A stretch of DNA of 64,000 nucleotides from Chitinophagaceae bacterium (GCA_016706055.1 JADJKL010000011.1:1-64000), one strand, 5' to 3'; positions 26,599-36,236 are shown, counted from the stretch's first letter. Program-made: numbers and translations. Notes: generated by a model not told the origin, from the sequence alone.

Positions 26599-28428
26599 AT
26601 GCCTTTTCTATTAATATACATTATAAAATTTTCTATCAGTCTTGCTGTAGTATTTCTGTTCTACCAATTAGTGCTGAGGAAACTTACATTTTACAACTGG
26701 AACAGAATTTATCTTTTGAGCTACACCTTGTTTTCATTTGTTGTGCCTTTTATTGATATTTCAGGGTCGTTATATCAGAATAAACTGGCGGAGAGTGAAA
26801 TGATAAACTGGTTGCCAATATTTCAATTGAAAGAATCTGCTGCCATTAACGAATCATCATTTACGGCTTGGAATATTATCTCCTTGTTTCTGGTTGGCAG
26901 GAATTATTTTTATGACGATTCGCCTGCTTGTTCAGCTTGTTTCTTTTCAACGAATGAAGAAGAAGGCTACGCTGGTTTCAAATCAGGGCTTGAATCTTTA
27001 TCAGGTAGATGAAAAAATAATTCCTTTTTCTTTCGGAAATTCTGTCTTTATCAATAGCCATCTTCATAGCGAAACGGAGTTGCAAGAAATCATCCAACAT
27101 GAAATTGTGCATGTAAAACAAAAGCATAGCATTGATATTATCTGGAGTGAAATTCTCTGCCTGTTCAATTGGTTTAACCCTTTTGCATGGTTGATCCGCA
27201 AGGCCATTCGTCAGAATCTGGAATTTATTGCAGACAATAAAGTATTGGACAATGGAATAGATAGAAAGCAATACCAGTATCTTCTTTTAAAAGTAATCGG
27301 AAACAATCATTTTAGTATAGCCCAAAAGTTTAATTTCTCATCACTCAAAAAACGTATAGCCATGATGAACAAACTCAAATCAACAAAAGTAAACCTTCTA
27401 CGGTTTCTTTTTGTGCTGCCTCTATTCGCCATTATTCTGGTTTCTTTCAGAAAAGAAATCGGAGATACGCTTAAATTAAATGGCAACCCTTCTATTGATG
27501 TGCCTTCAGTAGTTGCAGACACCGTTCCAATAGTAAGCAAACAGAGTGATAAAGGGTATATTATTGAAGTAAGAAAAAATAAGGAAAAGGACAACCCGTT
27601 AATCGTTATCAAAAACAAAGATAAAAAGGAAGTAAATAGGTTAACAATTGACGAATGGAACAATCGCAGAGATTATTATGAAAGTTTGTATGGCGAATTA
27701 CCGCCTCCACCTCCTCCAATGCCACCAGCACCGCCTGCGCCTCCTGCTCCACCAGCACCGGTTGATTTACCTGAAAATGTGAGACAAATAAATATTAATA
27801 ATGAAGTTGCAACTGTATGGTTGAAAAACGGAGCTAAGGAAAGTTATGACATGAGTTCTTCTTCACAGAAAAATGAATTTGAAAAGAAGTATGGAAAAAT
27901 ACCTCCACCACCGCCACCGCCAGTACCGCCCGTGCCACCAGTACTGCCATCAAACGGACTGGATGAAGTAGTTTCTACTTGAAAAATAGCAATGAAAGAA
28001 TTAGTGCAAATCAATTTGAAAATAATGATCAAAGAAATCCTACTAGTTCATCCATTCAAATTAAGAATGTCAATGGTAAAACACCATTGATAGTTATTGA
28101 TGGAGAAATAGTTAGTGAAGAAGTAATGGCAAAACTTGATCAGGAAACAATTGAATCTATTGATGTTTTAAAAGACAAATCAGCAACTGCATTATATGGC
28201 GATAAAGGTAAAGATGGTGTTTTAATAATCAAGACAAAAGCGAAAGGATTAAAAGAAAGCAATCCATTGGTTGTATTGGATGGAAAAATTGTTACAAAAA
28301 CTGAAATGGATAATTTAAGCCCTCATTCAATTGAATCAATTAATGTATTGAAAGGAAAAAACGCTACAGACTTATATGCTGAGAAAGGGAAAGATGGTGT
28401 AATTATAATTACATCAAAAAAGAACTAA
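26599..28428 (+). pseudogene. BlaR1-type M56 sensor peptidase with plug-like C-terminal repeats, two frameshifts
   Basis: If repaired, this is a protein of about 609 residues. Two membrane helices at the N-terminus are followed by a third helix (LFLVAGIIFMTIRLLVQLV), then the M56 zinc-peptidase core with HEIVHVKQKHSID (HExxH) and NLEFIADNKVLDN (distal Glu), and a fourth helix (FLFVLPLFAIILVSF). A periplasmic part has two proline-rich linkers and ends in two repeats of about 50 residues (PLIVIDGEIV.. ESIDVLKDKSATALYGDKG and PLVVLDGKIV.. ESINVLKGKNATDLYAEKG). These repeats resemble the plug domain of SusC/TonB-dependent receptors. The frame breaks at GG 26896-26897 (one extra G) and at TT 27979-27980 (one T missing). 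The family senses cell-wall stress or beta-lactams and cleaves BlaI; the ligand here is unknown. Confidence 0.75.
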
Positions 28429-28454
28429 AAGAAAAAAAATTTTATGAATACGAT

Positions 28455-28484
28455 AGGACTGGAAATTAATTCAGTCCTTTTTTT
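28455..28484 (+). terminator. Terminator of the bla operon
   Basis: AGGACTG at 28455-28461 pairs with CAGTCCT at 28472-28478 and is followed by seven or more T residues. It lies 26 bp after the end of the BlaR1-type gene. Confidence 0.75.
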
Positions 28485-28509
28485 ATTATCGCCAATAAGT
28501 TTAATTCTC

Positions 28510-28731
28510 TTACAGATAATACCAAGGATTCCTTTTCGCTGCCCAAATATATTTTCTCATATTCCGCCAGAAAGCCAGTACCATGTAAATAAGAATTGGC
28601 GAACCTACTGTAAGGATAGAGGCATACATAAAGTACCTGCGGATGCTGCTGGTGGCAATTCCCATCCTGTTGCCAATGGCCGAACAAACCCCAAATGCAT
28701 TCCATTCTACAAAGCTTTTTAATTTGTTCAT
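28510..28731 (-). CDS. PspC-domain membrane protein
   Basis: This 73-residue protein has the PspC pattern FGVCSAIGNRMGIATSSIRRYF, followed by one long membrane segment (YASILTVGSPILIYMVLAFW) and a basic end. Small stand-alone PspC proteins are common in Bacteroidota. In Proteobacteria PspC is part of the phage-shock envelope-stress response, but no pspA is in view, so the role is unknown. It is convergent with the bla operon and divergent from the aconitase gene. Confidence 0.75.
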   Translation of the reverse strand: MNKLKSFVEWNAFGVCSAIGNRMGIATSSIRRYFMYASILTVGSPILIYMVLAFWRNMRKYIWAAKRNPWYYL

Positions 28732-28836
28732 ACCTCTAAAGTAGAAATTTGCTGGAAAACAAGCAACAAAGCTTTATTAACACCCTGTTTTTTCGTAATT
28801 TCGCCGCACATTTACTCACTTCTAAAGACTCTCCAC

Positions 28837-31104
28837 ATGGTATTCGATTTAGACCTCATTAAGAAAGTATACGCTGAAATGCCTGCAAAAATTGATGCAG
28901 CCAGAAAATTGACTGGAAGGGCATTAACAATGACAGAAAAAATTTTATATAGCCATCTGTATGGTGCATTGCCTTCGGTAGAACATGGCAGAGGAAGTGA
29001 TTATGTGGATTTTGCGCCAGATAGAGTAGCTATGCAGGATGCAACTGCTCAAATGGCTTTGTTGCAATTCAGTACGGCTGGCCGTTCAAAAGTGGCTGTT
29101 CCATCAACAGTGCATTGCGATCACCTTATACAGGCAAAGGTTGGAGCCAAGAAGGATTTAGAATTGGCGATTGAAACAAACAGAGAAGTATATGATTTTC
29201 TTTCTTCTGTCTCTAATAAATATGGAATCGGTTTCTGGAAGCCGGGTGCAGGAATTATTCATCAGGTGATTCTGGAGAATTATGCTTTTCCCGGTGGAAT
29301 GATGATTGGTACCGATTCGCATACACCAAATGCAGGTGGTTTAGGAATGGTGGCAATAGGAGTTGGTGGTGCTGATGCAGTGGATGTAATGGCTGGTTTG
29401 CCATGGGAATTAAAAATGCCAAAAGTGATTGGTGTGAAGTTGACTGGAAAGTTGAGTGGCTGGACATCTTGTAAAGATGTGATTCTTTGGGTGGCTGGTC
29501 AGTTGACTGTAAAAGGTGGAACTGGTGCCATTGTAGAATACTTTGGCGAAGGCGCAGACAGTATGAGTGCAACCGGAAAAGGAACAGTTTGTAATATGGG
29601 TGCTGAAATAGGTGCTACCTGTTCGTTGTTTGCTTACGATGAAAAAATGAGTAGCTATTTGAAAGCAACGAGCCGTAAAGAAGTAGCTGCTTTAGCAGAT
29701 GGAATAAAAGAGCATCTTCGTCCGGATGCTGAAGTGTATGCGAATCCTGCTGAGTATTATGATCAATTATTGGAATTGGATTTAAGCACATTGGAACCAT
29801 ACGTAAATGGACCGTTTACTCCGGATCTTGCAACACCAATTTCTAAAATGGCAGAAGCTGTTGAAAAGAATGGCTGGCCTGCTAAATTAGAAGTGGCGTT
29901 GATCGGTTCTTGTACCAATTCATCATATGAAGATATAAGCCGTAGTGCTTCTATTGTAAAAGATGCAGTGAGCCAGGGAATAAAAACCAAATCTGAATTC
30001 ACCATAACTCCGGGTAGTGAGTTGGTAAGATATACAATCGAAAGAGATGGCTTCATTAAAGAATTTGAAGATGCTGGTGGAGTTGTATTAGCAAATGCTT
30101 GCGGACCTTGTATTGGTCAGTGGGCAAGACATATTGATGATCCAAACAGGAAGAACACAATCATCACTTCATTCAACAGAAACTTTGCGAAGCGTAATGA
30201 TGGTAATGCAAGTACCCATGCATTTGTTGCAAGTCCTGAGATTGTAACAGCGATGGCAATGGCAGGAACGATTTCATTTAATCCATTAACGGATACATTA
30301 AAAAATGATAAAGGTGAAGATGTGTTGTTGAAAGAGCCAACTGGTTTTGAATTACCTCCAAAAGGATTTGATGTGAAAGATGCAGGTTATCAGGCGCCTG
30401 CTGCTGATGGAAGCGGTATACAAGTAGTGGTTAATCCAGAATCAAAAAGATTACAATTGCTTGAACCATTTAAAGCATGGGAAGGAACTGATTTGAAAGG
30501 ATTGAAATTGTTGATCAAAGCAAAAGGAAAATGTACTACTGACCATATATCAATGGCCGGCCCTTGGTTGAAATTCCGCGGACACTTGGATAATATCAGT
30601 AATAATATGCTGATTGGTGCTATTAACTTTTATAATGAGAAAACTGATACTGTAAAAAATCAGTTAACTGGTGAATACGGACCTGTACCTGCAACGGCAA
30701 GAGCTTACAAGGCGGCTAATATTGGAAGTGTAGTAGTTGGTGATGAAAATTACGGTGAAGGTTCTTCAAGGGAACATGCGGCTATGGAGCCAAGGCATTT
30801 GGGTGTAAGAGCAATCATTGTCCGCAGTTTTGCCAGAATTCATGAAACAAACCTGAAGAAGCAAGGAATGCTGGGGTTAACATTTGCTAACAAAGAAGAC
30901 TACGATAAGGTGCAGGAAGACGATAGTATTGATATTGACGGATTAACTTCATTTGCACCCGGTGTTCAGTTGACGGTTGTATTAAATCATAAAGATGGAA
31001 CCAAAGATTCATTTGCTGTAAATCATACTTATAATGAACCGCAGATAGAATGGTTTAAAGCAGGTGGTGCATTGAATGTTATCAGAGCTGAGTTTGCAAA
31101 ATAA
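28837..31104 (+). CDS. Aconitate hydratase
   Basis: The 755-residue [4Fe-4S] enzyme interconverts citrate and isocitrate in the TCA cycle. The cluster ligands are visible as ALIGSCTNSSYED (first Cys) and NACGPCIGQW (the Cys-x2-Cys pair). Further signatures are GTDSHTPNAGG, GVGGADAVDVMAG and, in the C-terminal swivel domain, VVGDENYGEGSSREHAAMEPRHLG, which binds substrate. The length and the motif spacing fit the mitochondrial-type (AcnA-like) aconitases used by Bacteroidota. It is monocistronic, with a good terminator after it. Confidence 0.92.
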   Translation: MVFDLDLIKKVYAEMPAKIDAARKLTGRALTMTEKILYSHLYGALPSVEHGRGSDYVDFAPDRVAMQDATAQMALLQFSTAGRSKVAVPSTVHCDHLIQAKVGAKKDLELAIETNREVYDFLSSVSNKYGIGFWKPGAGIIHQVILENYAFPGGMMIGTDSHTPNAGGLGMVAIGVGGADAVDVMAGLPWELKMPKVIGVKLTGKLSGWTSCKDVILWVAGQLTVKGGTGAIVEYFGEGADSMSATGKGTVCNMGAEIGATCSLFAYDEKMSSYLKATSRKEVAALADGIKEHLRPDAEVYANPAEYYDQLLELDLSTLEPYVNGPFTPDLATPISKMAEAVEKNGWPAKLEVALIGSCTNSSYEDISRSASIVKDAVSQGIKTKSEFTITPGSELVRYTIERDGFIKEFEDAGGVVLANACGPCIGQWARHIDDPNRKNTIITSFNRNFAKRNDGNASTHAFVASPEIVTAMAMAGTISFNPLTDTLKNDKGEDVLLKEPTGFELPPKGFDVKDAGYQAPAADGSGIQVVVNPESKRLQLLEPFKAWEGTDLKGLKLLIKAKGKCTTDHISMAGPWLKFRGHLDNISNNMLIGAINFYNEKTDTVKNQLTGEYGPVPATARAYKAANIGSVVVGDENYGEGSSREHAAMEPRHLGVRAIIVRSFARIHETNLKKQGMLGLTFANKEDYDKVQEDDSIDIDGLTSFAPGVQLTVVLNHKDGTKDSFAVNHTYNEPQIEWFKAGGALNVIRAEFAK

Positions 31105-31124
31105 TATAATAACAGTTTTATAAG

Positions 31125-31153
31125 AAACCCTCTTCAATCGAAGAGGGTTTTTA
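31125..31153 (+). terminator. Terminator of the aconitase gene
   Basis: A perfect 11-bp stem joins AAACCCTCTTC (31125-31135) to GAAGAGGGTTT (31140-31150) with a 4-nt loop, followed by TTATTT, 20 bp after the aconitase stop codon. Confidence 0.85.
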
Positions 31154-31207
31154 TTTAGTAATTCTATTTTATAAAAATAAAATGGTCAATTTTGCTTATA
31201 ATTGGAT

Positions 31208-31636
31208 ATGATCAGATTAAATCCGGATGTAGATATTGTGCTTGATATTCTTGAAGCAGTTGTGGAAGCACAGCAATTGTCTTCTTTTGCCAAAAGCATC
31301 CATCATCAATATATTGAAAGGGGAGGATTGAGTAAAAAACAACTGGAAGGATTGTATAATAAGGCACTTAAAGTAAAAACGATTCCTCCAAATAAGATGG
31401 CTACCCTTGAGGCTATCATCTTAAGAAAACACAGCAAGCAGAAATCTGAATTGCCGGCTAATGTGCCTTTATATGAAAAGGATGAAGTGGTTGAAAAAAT
31501 GATAGGCGAAGTGCTTCAGAAATACCCTGAGCACAAAAGAGTCTTGTTTTTTCGGGCAAAGTTTGATAACAATGAGTTGTTTACACCTCCGGAAAAAACT
31601 GAATTAGAGAGATTTTATAAAGCTTTGAAAAAATAG
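31208..31636 (+). CDS. Hypothetical protein, helical, cytoplasmic
   Basis: I do not recognise this protein of about 142 residues. It has no signal peptide or membrane segment. It is rich in Lys and Glu, predicted mostly helical by its heptad-like pattern, and ends FTPPEKTELERFYKALKK. The first half (DIVLDILEAVVEAQQLSSFAKSIHHQYIERGGLSKKQLEGLYNK trimmed here to its ends DIVLDIL and KKQLEGLYNK) is helical, and the second half contains KYPEHKRVLFFRAKFD. I placed the start at the ATG (31208); a TTG lies two codons upstream. It is convergent with ubiX, 12 bp apart. Confidence 0.6.
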   Translation: MIRLNPDVDIVLDILEAVVEAQQLSSFAKSIHHQYIERGGLSKKQLEGLYNKALKVKTIPPNKMATLEAIILRKHSKQKSELPANVPLYEKDEVVEKMIGEVLQKYPEHKRVLFFRAKFDNNELFTPPEKTELERFYKALKK

Positions 31637-31648
31637 ATTTCGACCATT

Positions 31649-32206
31649 TTAATCTCCCCAACGAAAAGTTTTGCTATCAATTCCAGCTAAATCAAGTACT
31701 CGATCTACAACTGTGTTAGCTACTTCATCTATTGTCTTCGGAAGGCTGTAAAAAGAAGGTGTGGCAGGGCAAATGATACCACCAGCAAGAGTAACGGCTT
31801 CCATATTTCGGATATGTATCAGGTTATAAGGCGTATCTCTTACAACGCAAATAAGCCTTCTTCTTTCCTTTAATATTACATCTGCAGATCTGGAGATTAA
31901 ATCATTTGATATGCCTGATGCAATCCTACCCAATGTTCCCATAGAGCATGGAATTATGATCATCGTATCATACTTGCCTGAACCAGAAGCGAAAGGCGCA
32001 TTAAAATCTGTTTTTCCATAGTATTTAACTGGATAATTCTTGTATGCTTCATTCCCAAGTTCCGTCGCCCACACATCTTTGGCATTTTCGGACATTACAA
32101 CTGATAACTCAGTCCATTGATCCTTTAGGATTAATAATTTTTCTAATATATTTTTGGCATAAATTGAACCGCTGGCACCAGTAATTGCAACAACAATCTT
32201 TTTCAT
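31649..32206 (-). CDS. ubiX: UbiX-family flavin prenyltransferase
   Basis: The 185-residue flavoprotein begins with the FMN-binding motif VVAITGASGSIYAKNILEKL. It also carries PFASGSGKYDTMIIIPCSMGTLGRIASGISNDLISRSADV and RRLICVVRDTPYNLIHIRNM, given here only as landmarks: PCSMGTLG and RDTPYN. The enzyme attaches a dimethylallyl group to FMN to make the prenyl-FMN cofactor used by UbiD-type decarboxylases. No ubiD gene is in the window. The enzyme may serve menaquinone-related or aromatic-acid decarboxylation; this is inference. A 412-bp region with an orphan terminator lies upstream of its start. Confidence 0.85.
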   Translation of the reverse strand: MKKIVVAITGASGSIYAKNILEKLLILKDQWTELSVVMSENAKDVWATELGNEAYKNYPVKYYGKTDFNAPFASGSGKYDTMIIIPCSMGTLGRIASGISNDLISRSADVILKERRRLICVVRDTPYNLIHIRNMEAVTLAGGIICPATPSFYSLPKTIDEVANTVVDRVLDLAGIDSKTFRWGD

Positions 32207-32422
32207 AATGACTTTATAACCCTCAATGTACAGGAAAGTTGAATTAAGTAGGATGATTTAATAACTGTTTTCAAAATTAGTTCTTGTAGATTTAATACTA
32301 CAAGTTGTTAATAGAAATTCTAAACTAACAAAGGTTACTCTGTTGAGCAAAATCAATAAATATTAAATATCTATATGATTTTGGTTAATTGGACAAAAAA
32401 CAGTCAACAAATAACTTGTGTT

Positions 32423-32479
32423 ATGAATATATTAACGATATTAGCAATGAATTTTCATAGGATAAGGTTTAATGGTTAA
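32423..32479 (+). other. Candidate small transcript with 18-codon reading frame before an orphan terminator
   Basis: In the 412-bp gap between ubiX and the DPP-IV gene, both flanking genes are on the minus strand, yet a plus-strand terminator stands at 32497-32525. Upstream of it, ATG at 32423 opens a frame of 18 codons (MNILTILAMNFHRIRFNG) ending in TAA at 32477-32479. I cannot tell whether this is a small protein, an untranslated small RNA or chance. No clean promoter is visible; TAGATTTA at 32287-32294 is a weak candidate. Confidence 0.25.
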
Positions 32480-32496
32480 TGGTTTTTGATTAGGGC

Positions 32497-32525
32497 CCCC
32501 CGATTTACTTCGGGGGTTCTTTTTT
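32497..32525 (+). terminator. Orphan plus-strand terminator
   Basis: CCCCCGA (32497-32503) pairs with TCGGGGG (32510-32516), followed by TTCTTTTTTG. The T-run is only on the plus-strand side. No plus-strand gene ends nearby: the previous one, at 31208-31636, is separated by the whole ubiX gene. Confidence 0.7.
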
Positions 32526-32565
32526 GCCCATACCTCTGCATTGAAAAATTAAGTACTTAATAAAA

Positions 32566-32595
32566 AAAATCCCTTCTTTTTTGAGAAGGGATTTT
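32566..32595 (-). terminator. Terminator of the DPP-IV-type peptidase gene
   Basis: AATCCCTTCT (32568-32577) pairs with AGAAGGGATT (32584-32593). On the minus strand the stem is followed by a run of T. It lies 24 bp beyond the stop codon of the peptidase gene. Confidence 0.8.
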
Positions 32596-32618
32596 AATTA
32601 TTTGAATATCCGGTTCGA

Positions 32619-34796
32619 TTAGAAGCCTTTGGATTGTTTCGCTGGTTTATTTGGTAATTGAGTGTTTTTATTTCCCATATTTTCAAGAATCCAATTCGTC
32701 ATTTTGCTCCATAGATGGAACGTAGTATTATCCATTCCTCCAGAAATGCCATGATTCTTATTTGGATAATAGGCACTTTCAAAATCAATATTACTTTTTA
32801 CTAATGCAGTTACCATTTGTGTAGAATTTTGAAAATGTACATTATCATCTGCAGTGCCATGGATAAGGAGATACTTACCTTTTATTTTATCCGTAAAATT
32901 TATTGGTGAGTTGTCATCATAACCTTTTGGATTTTCCTGGGGTGTACGCATATATCTTTCGGTATAGATATTATCGTAATAACGCCAGTTTGTTACCGGG
33001 GCTACTGCTACAGCTGCGCTAAATACCTCATTCCCTTTTGTAATGGCTAATGAACTCATAAAACCTCCATAGCTCCATCCCCAATGACCGATATTATCTT
33101 TATCTACAAATGGCATAGTGCCAAGATACTTTGCCGCATCTATTTGGTCTTCTATTTCAAACTTTCCAAGTTGTAAATAAGTTTTCTTTTTAAATTCTTC
33201 TCCACGAAAACCTGTGCCTGTATTATCTATACTTACAACAATAAATCCTTTCTGTGCCAGCATCTGGTGCCAAGTACTAACTGCCCCAAAGCGGTTGGCT
33301 ACTTGTTGTGAACCAGGGCCTCCATAGTTACAGAAAAGAACCGGATATTTTTTTGACGCATCAAAATTAGCAGGCTTTAGCATCCAGCCATTTAAGGTAT
33401 CTCCTTTGCTGTTCGGTACTTTTATGAATTCAGCTTTGCCATATCCATATTCAGTAAGCTTTTCTTTCAACTTAGCACTCTCATTAACTGTTTTTACAAG
33501 TGTGGAGCTGATGTTTTTCTTTTTGTCAACTGTAATATCATGGACAGTCACAATTTGTGGAGTATTAAGGTCTGAATAGAAATCATAGAATTTTGTATAA
33601 TCATCATTTAGCTGAATTCTATGTGTTCCATTTCCCTGTGTTAATTGTGTAGCCTTCTTACCATTAAAATCTGTAACGAAAAGATTTCGATCCATTGGCG
33701 TAGGATAAGCCATGGTATAAAAAATACGTTTGTTGGTTTCATCTACAGCTTCAATATTGGTGATTTCAAAACTTCCTTTAGTTACTTGTGTAGAGGTTTT
33801 ACCGTCAAGGCTGTTCATGTATAAATGGCGATAACCATTTTTTTCACTGGTGAAAAGAAAATTCTTTCCATCTTTTAAAAACCACCAATCATCATTTATC
33901 TCAACAAAATATTTGTTTTTCTCTTCGTATAATAAATTGGCAGCACCAGTTTGTGCATTGGTTGCTAACAATTTTAAATCGTCCTGATGACGATTCATCC
34001 AGTAAACAACTAATGTGTTATCGTCTTTTGTCCATTTGATACGAGGAATATAAATGTCTCCTTGCTCATATTGTGCCTTAACATCTTTTCCAGTAGCAAC
34101 ATCATAAATATGTATTTCTACTTTGGAATTTTCTTCGCCTGCTTTTGGATACTTATAAGTGTATTGTGCATTGTACTTATTGTCAAATTCAGTAAACTGA
34201 TATTCTTTTACTTTGCTCTCATCAAATTTGTAGTAAGCTATGTGATTCCCTTTCGGACTCCAGTCATAAGCTTGTGTAAATTCAAACTCTTCTTCATATA
34301 CCCAATCGCAATTGCCGTTAATGATTTTATTCCATTCTCCATCAGTAGTAATTGCTTTAGATGTTTTACTGGCTATGTCGTATAGAACAAGGTTATTGTT
34401 TTTCACATAAGCAATCTTTGTTCCGTCTGGCGAAAAAGTAGGATGTAACACTTTTTCATCTTCCAATTTGATTAATTTTTTAGAAGCCACATCAAATAGA
34501 TAAACAATAGCTTTGGAAGATCTACGATAAATATTTTCTATACCTTTTCTGATCAAGACAATATTCGCATTAGCATCAGTACGAATAATATCTTCTGGCT
34601 CTCCAATTGATTTACCATTCTCATCTTTCAGGTCGGCAGCTTTTATTTCAGTTTCCGTTTTTGCAGATCCGAAATCAGCTCTAACAAATTCACCTCTGAA
34701 AGTTCCTTTTTTGTAAATGTCTTCAAGAGTAATCTGTTTAGTTTGCGCCATTGTAACTAATGGCAGTAAAAACAATAGTAAAAAAAGCTTACGCAT
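32619..34796 (-). CDS. Secreted S9 peptidase, dipeptidyl-peptidase IV type
   Basis: The 725-residue protein has a signal peptide (MRKLFLLLFLLPLVTMAQ), an N-terminal DPP-IV beta-propeller and a C-terminal prolyl-oligopeptidase catalytic domain. In the propeller, CDWVYEEEFEF carries the Glu pair that binds the substrate amino terminus. In the catalytic domain, GHWGWSYGGFMS has the nucleophile Ser at about 575, HGTADDNVH the Asp and NKNHGISGG the His. These are the DPP-IV hallmarks, so cleavage of X-Pro or X-Ala dipeptides from peptides in the periplasm or at the surface is likely. The protein ends in NKPAKQSKGF; the terminal KGF is shared with three other exported peptidases in this window. Confidence 0.9.
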   Translation of the reverse strand: MRKLFLLLFLLPLVTMAQTKQITLEDIYKKGTFRGEFVRADFGSAKTETEIKAADLKDENGKSIGEPEDIIRTDANANIVLIRKGIENIYRRSSKAIVYLFDVASKKLIKLEDEKVLHPTFSPDGTKIAYVKNNNLVLYDIASKTSKAITTDGEWNKIINGNCDWVYEEEFEFTQAYDWSPKGNHIAYYKFDESKVKEYQFTEFDNKYNAQYTYKYPKAGEENSKVEIHIYDVATGKDVKAQYEQGDIYIPRIKWTKDDNTLVVYWMNRHQDDLKLLATNAQTGAANLLYEEKNKYFVEINDDWWFLKDGKNFLFTSEKNGYRHLYMNSLDGKTSTQVTKGSFEITNIEAVDETNKRIFYTMAYPTPMDRNLFVTDFNGKKATQLTQGNGTHRIQLNDDYTKFYDFYSDLNTPQIVTVHDITVDKKKNISSTLVKTVNESAKLKEKLTEYGYGKAEFIKVPNSKGDTLNGWMLKPANFDASKKYPVLFCNYGGPGSQQVANRFGAVSTWHQMLAQKGFIVVSIDNTGTGFRGEEFKKKTYLQLGKFEIEDQIDAAKYLGTMPFVDKDNIGHWGWSYGGFMSSLAITKGNEVFSAAVAVAPVTNWRYYDNIYTERYMRTPQENPKGYDDNSPINFTDKIKGKYLLIHGTADDNVHFQNSTQMVTALVKSNIDFESAYYPNKNHGISGGMDNTTFHLWSKMTNWILENMGNKNTQLPNKPAKQSKGF

Positions 34797-34894
34797 AGTC
34801 GTTTTATTTTTTGATGATTGTTTTGCTATCTATTGACGAAGCAATACCAGTAAAAGTAGCATAATATGATATATAGCGAATGCCGTACATAAAA

Positions 34895-34916
34895 AAGCCC
34901 CGCATCGGCAGGGCTT
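34895..34916 (-). terminator. Terminator of the oxoamine synthase gene
   Basis: AAGCCC (34895-34900) pairs with GGGCTT (34911-34916), with two further inner G-C pairs. On the minus strand the stem is followed by TTTTTTAT. Confidence 0.75.
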
Positions 34917-34934
34917 AATTCAATTATTATTTAA

Positions 34935-36236
34935 TTATTTATTTTTTAGCTTTTCATTCATATAATCAAATCTTTTCCCTGCAACATCAGCCATATCTGG
35001 GATCTTTTCCACCTTGTATTCACCGGCTTCTAGCTTTTTCTTTGTTTCGGAGAAAGCATTTAATGTCAATTCTATATCCTCGTCTGTATGAACAGCAGAA
35101 GGAATCAAACGGTAAATAATATGTCCTTTTGGAATAACTGGATATACAACGATGGAAGCAAAAATGCCATAATTCTCTCTAAGATCCATTACCATAGCTG
35201 TCGCTTCGGGAACATCCCCTTGCATATAAACAGGAGTTACCACCGAATCGGTTTTGCCAATATCAAATCCACGGTCTTTTAATCCCTTTTGCAACTTCAT
35301 GGCATTGCTCCAAAGCTTTTCTTTTAGCTCTGGATGGTTACGTAAAAGATCTAATCTTTTCAAGTTACCAACAACTAATGGCATTGGTAAGCTCTTCGCA
35401 AATATTTGCGAACGAATATTGTAGCGGATATAATCAATAATTTTTTTATCGCCGGCTATAAATGCACCAATACTTGCCATTGATTTGGCGAATGTAGAGA
35501 AGTAGAGGTCTATTGCATCCTGGCAACCTTGCTCCTCACCGGCCCCAGCACCAGTTTTTCCGAGAGTACCAAAACCATGAGCATCATCTACCAATAAACG
35601 GAAAGGATACTTTTCTTTTAAAGCAACTGTGGCAGTTAAATTTCCTTGGTCGCCTGCCATACCAAACACACCTTCGGTAATTACCAATATGCCACCTGCT
35701 TTTTGCTTTTCAGTTAAAGCAGTTGCTCTTTGCAATTGTTTTTCAAGATCAGCCATATCGTTATGTTTATAAACAAAACGATGACCTGGATGCAAACGTA
35801 AACCATCAATAATACAGGCATGGCTTTCTGCATCATACACAATTACATCATGACGGCTGCAAAGCACATCTATAATGCTTACCATTCCCTGGTATCCATA
35901 ATTAAGTAAGGCAGCATCTTCTTTCATTACAAATGCAGCTAACTCTTCTTCCAATTGTTCGTGAAGGTTACTGTTGCCACTCATCATCCTTGCACCCATT
36001 GGATAAGCAAGACCATAATCTTTTGCACCATCTGCATCTGCTTTTCTTACTTCAGGATGGTTTGCTAGTCCTAAATAATTGTTCAGGCTCCATACAATCA
36101 TTTCTTTTCCACGAAATAGCATGCGGCTGCCGATTTCTCCTTCTAATTTTGGAAATGCAAAATAACCATGAGCTCTTTCTCGGTATTGGCCAAGTGGGCC
36201 ATAATTTTTTAATAAACGTTCAAAAATATCTGCCAT
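34935..36236 (-). CDS. Alpha-oxoamine synthase, probable serine palmitoyltransferase
   Basis: The 433-residue PLP enzyme of the alpha-oxoamine synthase family has SLNNYLGLANHPEV at the N-terminus, ESHACIIDG (cofactor-stacking His), DDAHGFGTLGKTGAG (cofactor Asp and His) and the PLP lysine in STFAKSMAS (Lys about 251). The family comprises serine palmitoyltransferase, 8-amino-7-oxononanoate synthase and glycine C-acetyltransferase. Bacteroidota make sphingolipids and usually carry an enzyme with this N-terminus (ERLLKNYGPLGQYRERAHGYFAFP), so I favour serine palmitoyltransferase. The Lys-rich C-terminal extension of about 35 residues is longer than in BioF. No biotin genes are nearby. Confidence 0.75.
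   Translation of the reverse strand: MADIFERLLKNYGPLGQYRERAHGYFAFPKLEGEIGSRMLFRGKEMIVWSLNNYLGLANHPEVRKADADGAKDYGLAYPMGARMMSGNSNLHEQLEEELAAFVMKEDAALLNYGYQGMVSIIDVLCSRHDVIVYDAESHACIIDGLRLHPGHRFVYKHNDMADLEKQLQRATALTEKQKAGGILVITEGVFGMAGDQGNLTATVALKEKYPFRLLVDDAHGFGTLGKTGAGAGEEQGCQDAIDLYFSTFAKSMASIGAFIAGDKKIIDYIRYNIRSQIFAKSLPMPLVVGNLKRLDLLRNHPELKEKLWSNAMKLQKGLKDRGFDIGKTDSVVTPVYMQGDVPEATAMVMDLRENYGIFASIVVYPVIPKGHIIYRLIPSAVHTDEDIELTLNAFSETKKKLEAGEYKVEKIPDMADVAGKRFDYMNEKLKNK

Noticed and set aside
27700..27950. Proline-rich tracts in the BlaR1-type gene as DNA repeats of interest
   Set aside because: They encode ordinary flexible periplasmic linkers (PPPPP and PPAPPAPP) and their codon repetition follows from the amino-acid repetition.
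28444..28722. Open frame on the plus strand opposite the PspC gene
   Set aside because: It is antisense to a clear PspC-domain protein, has no family match, and overlaps a terminator stem.
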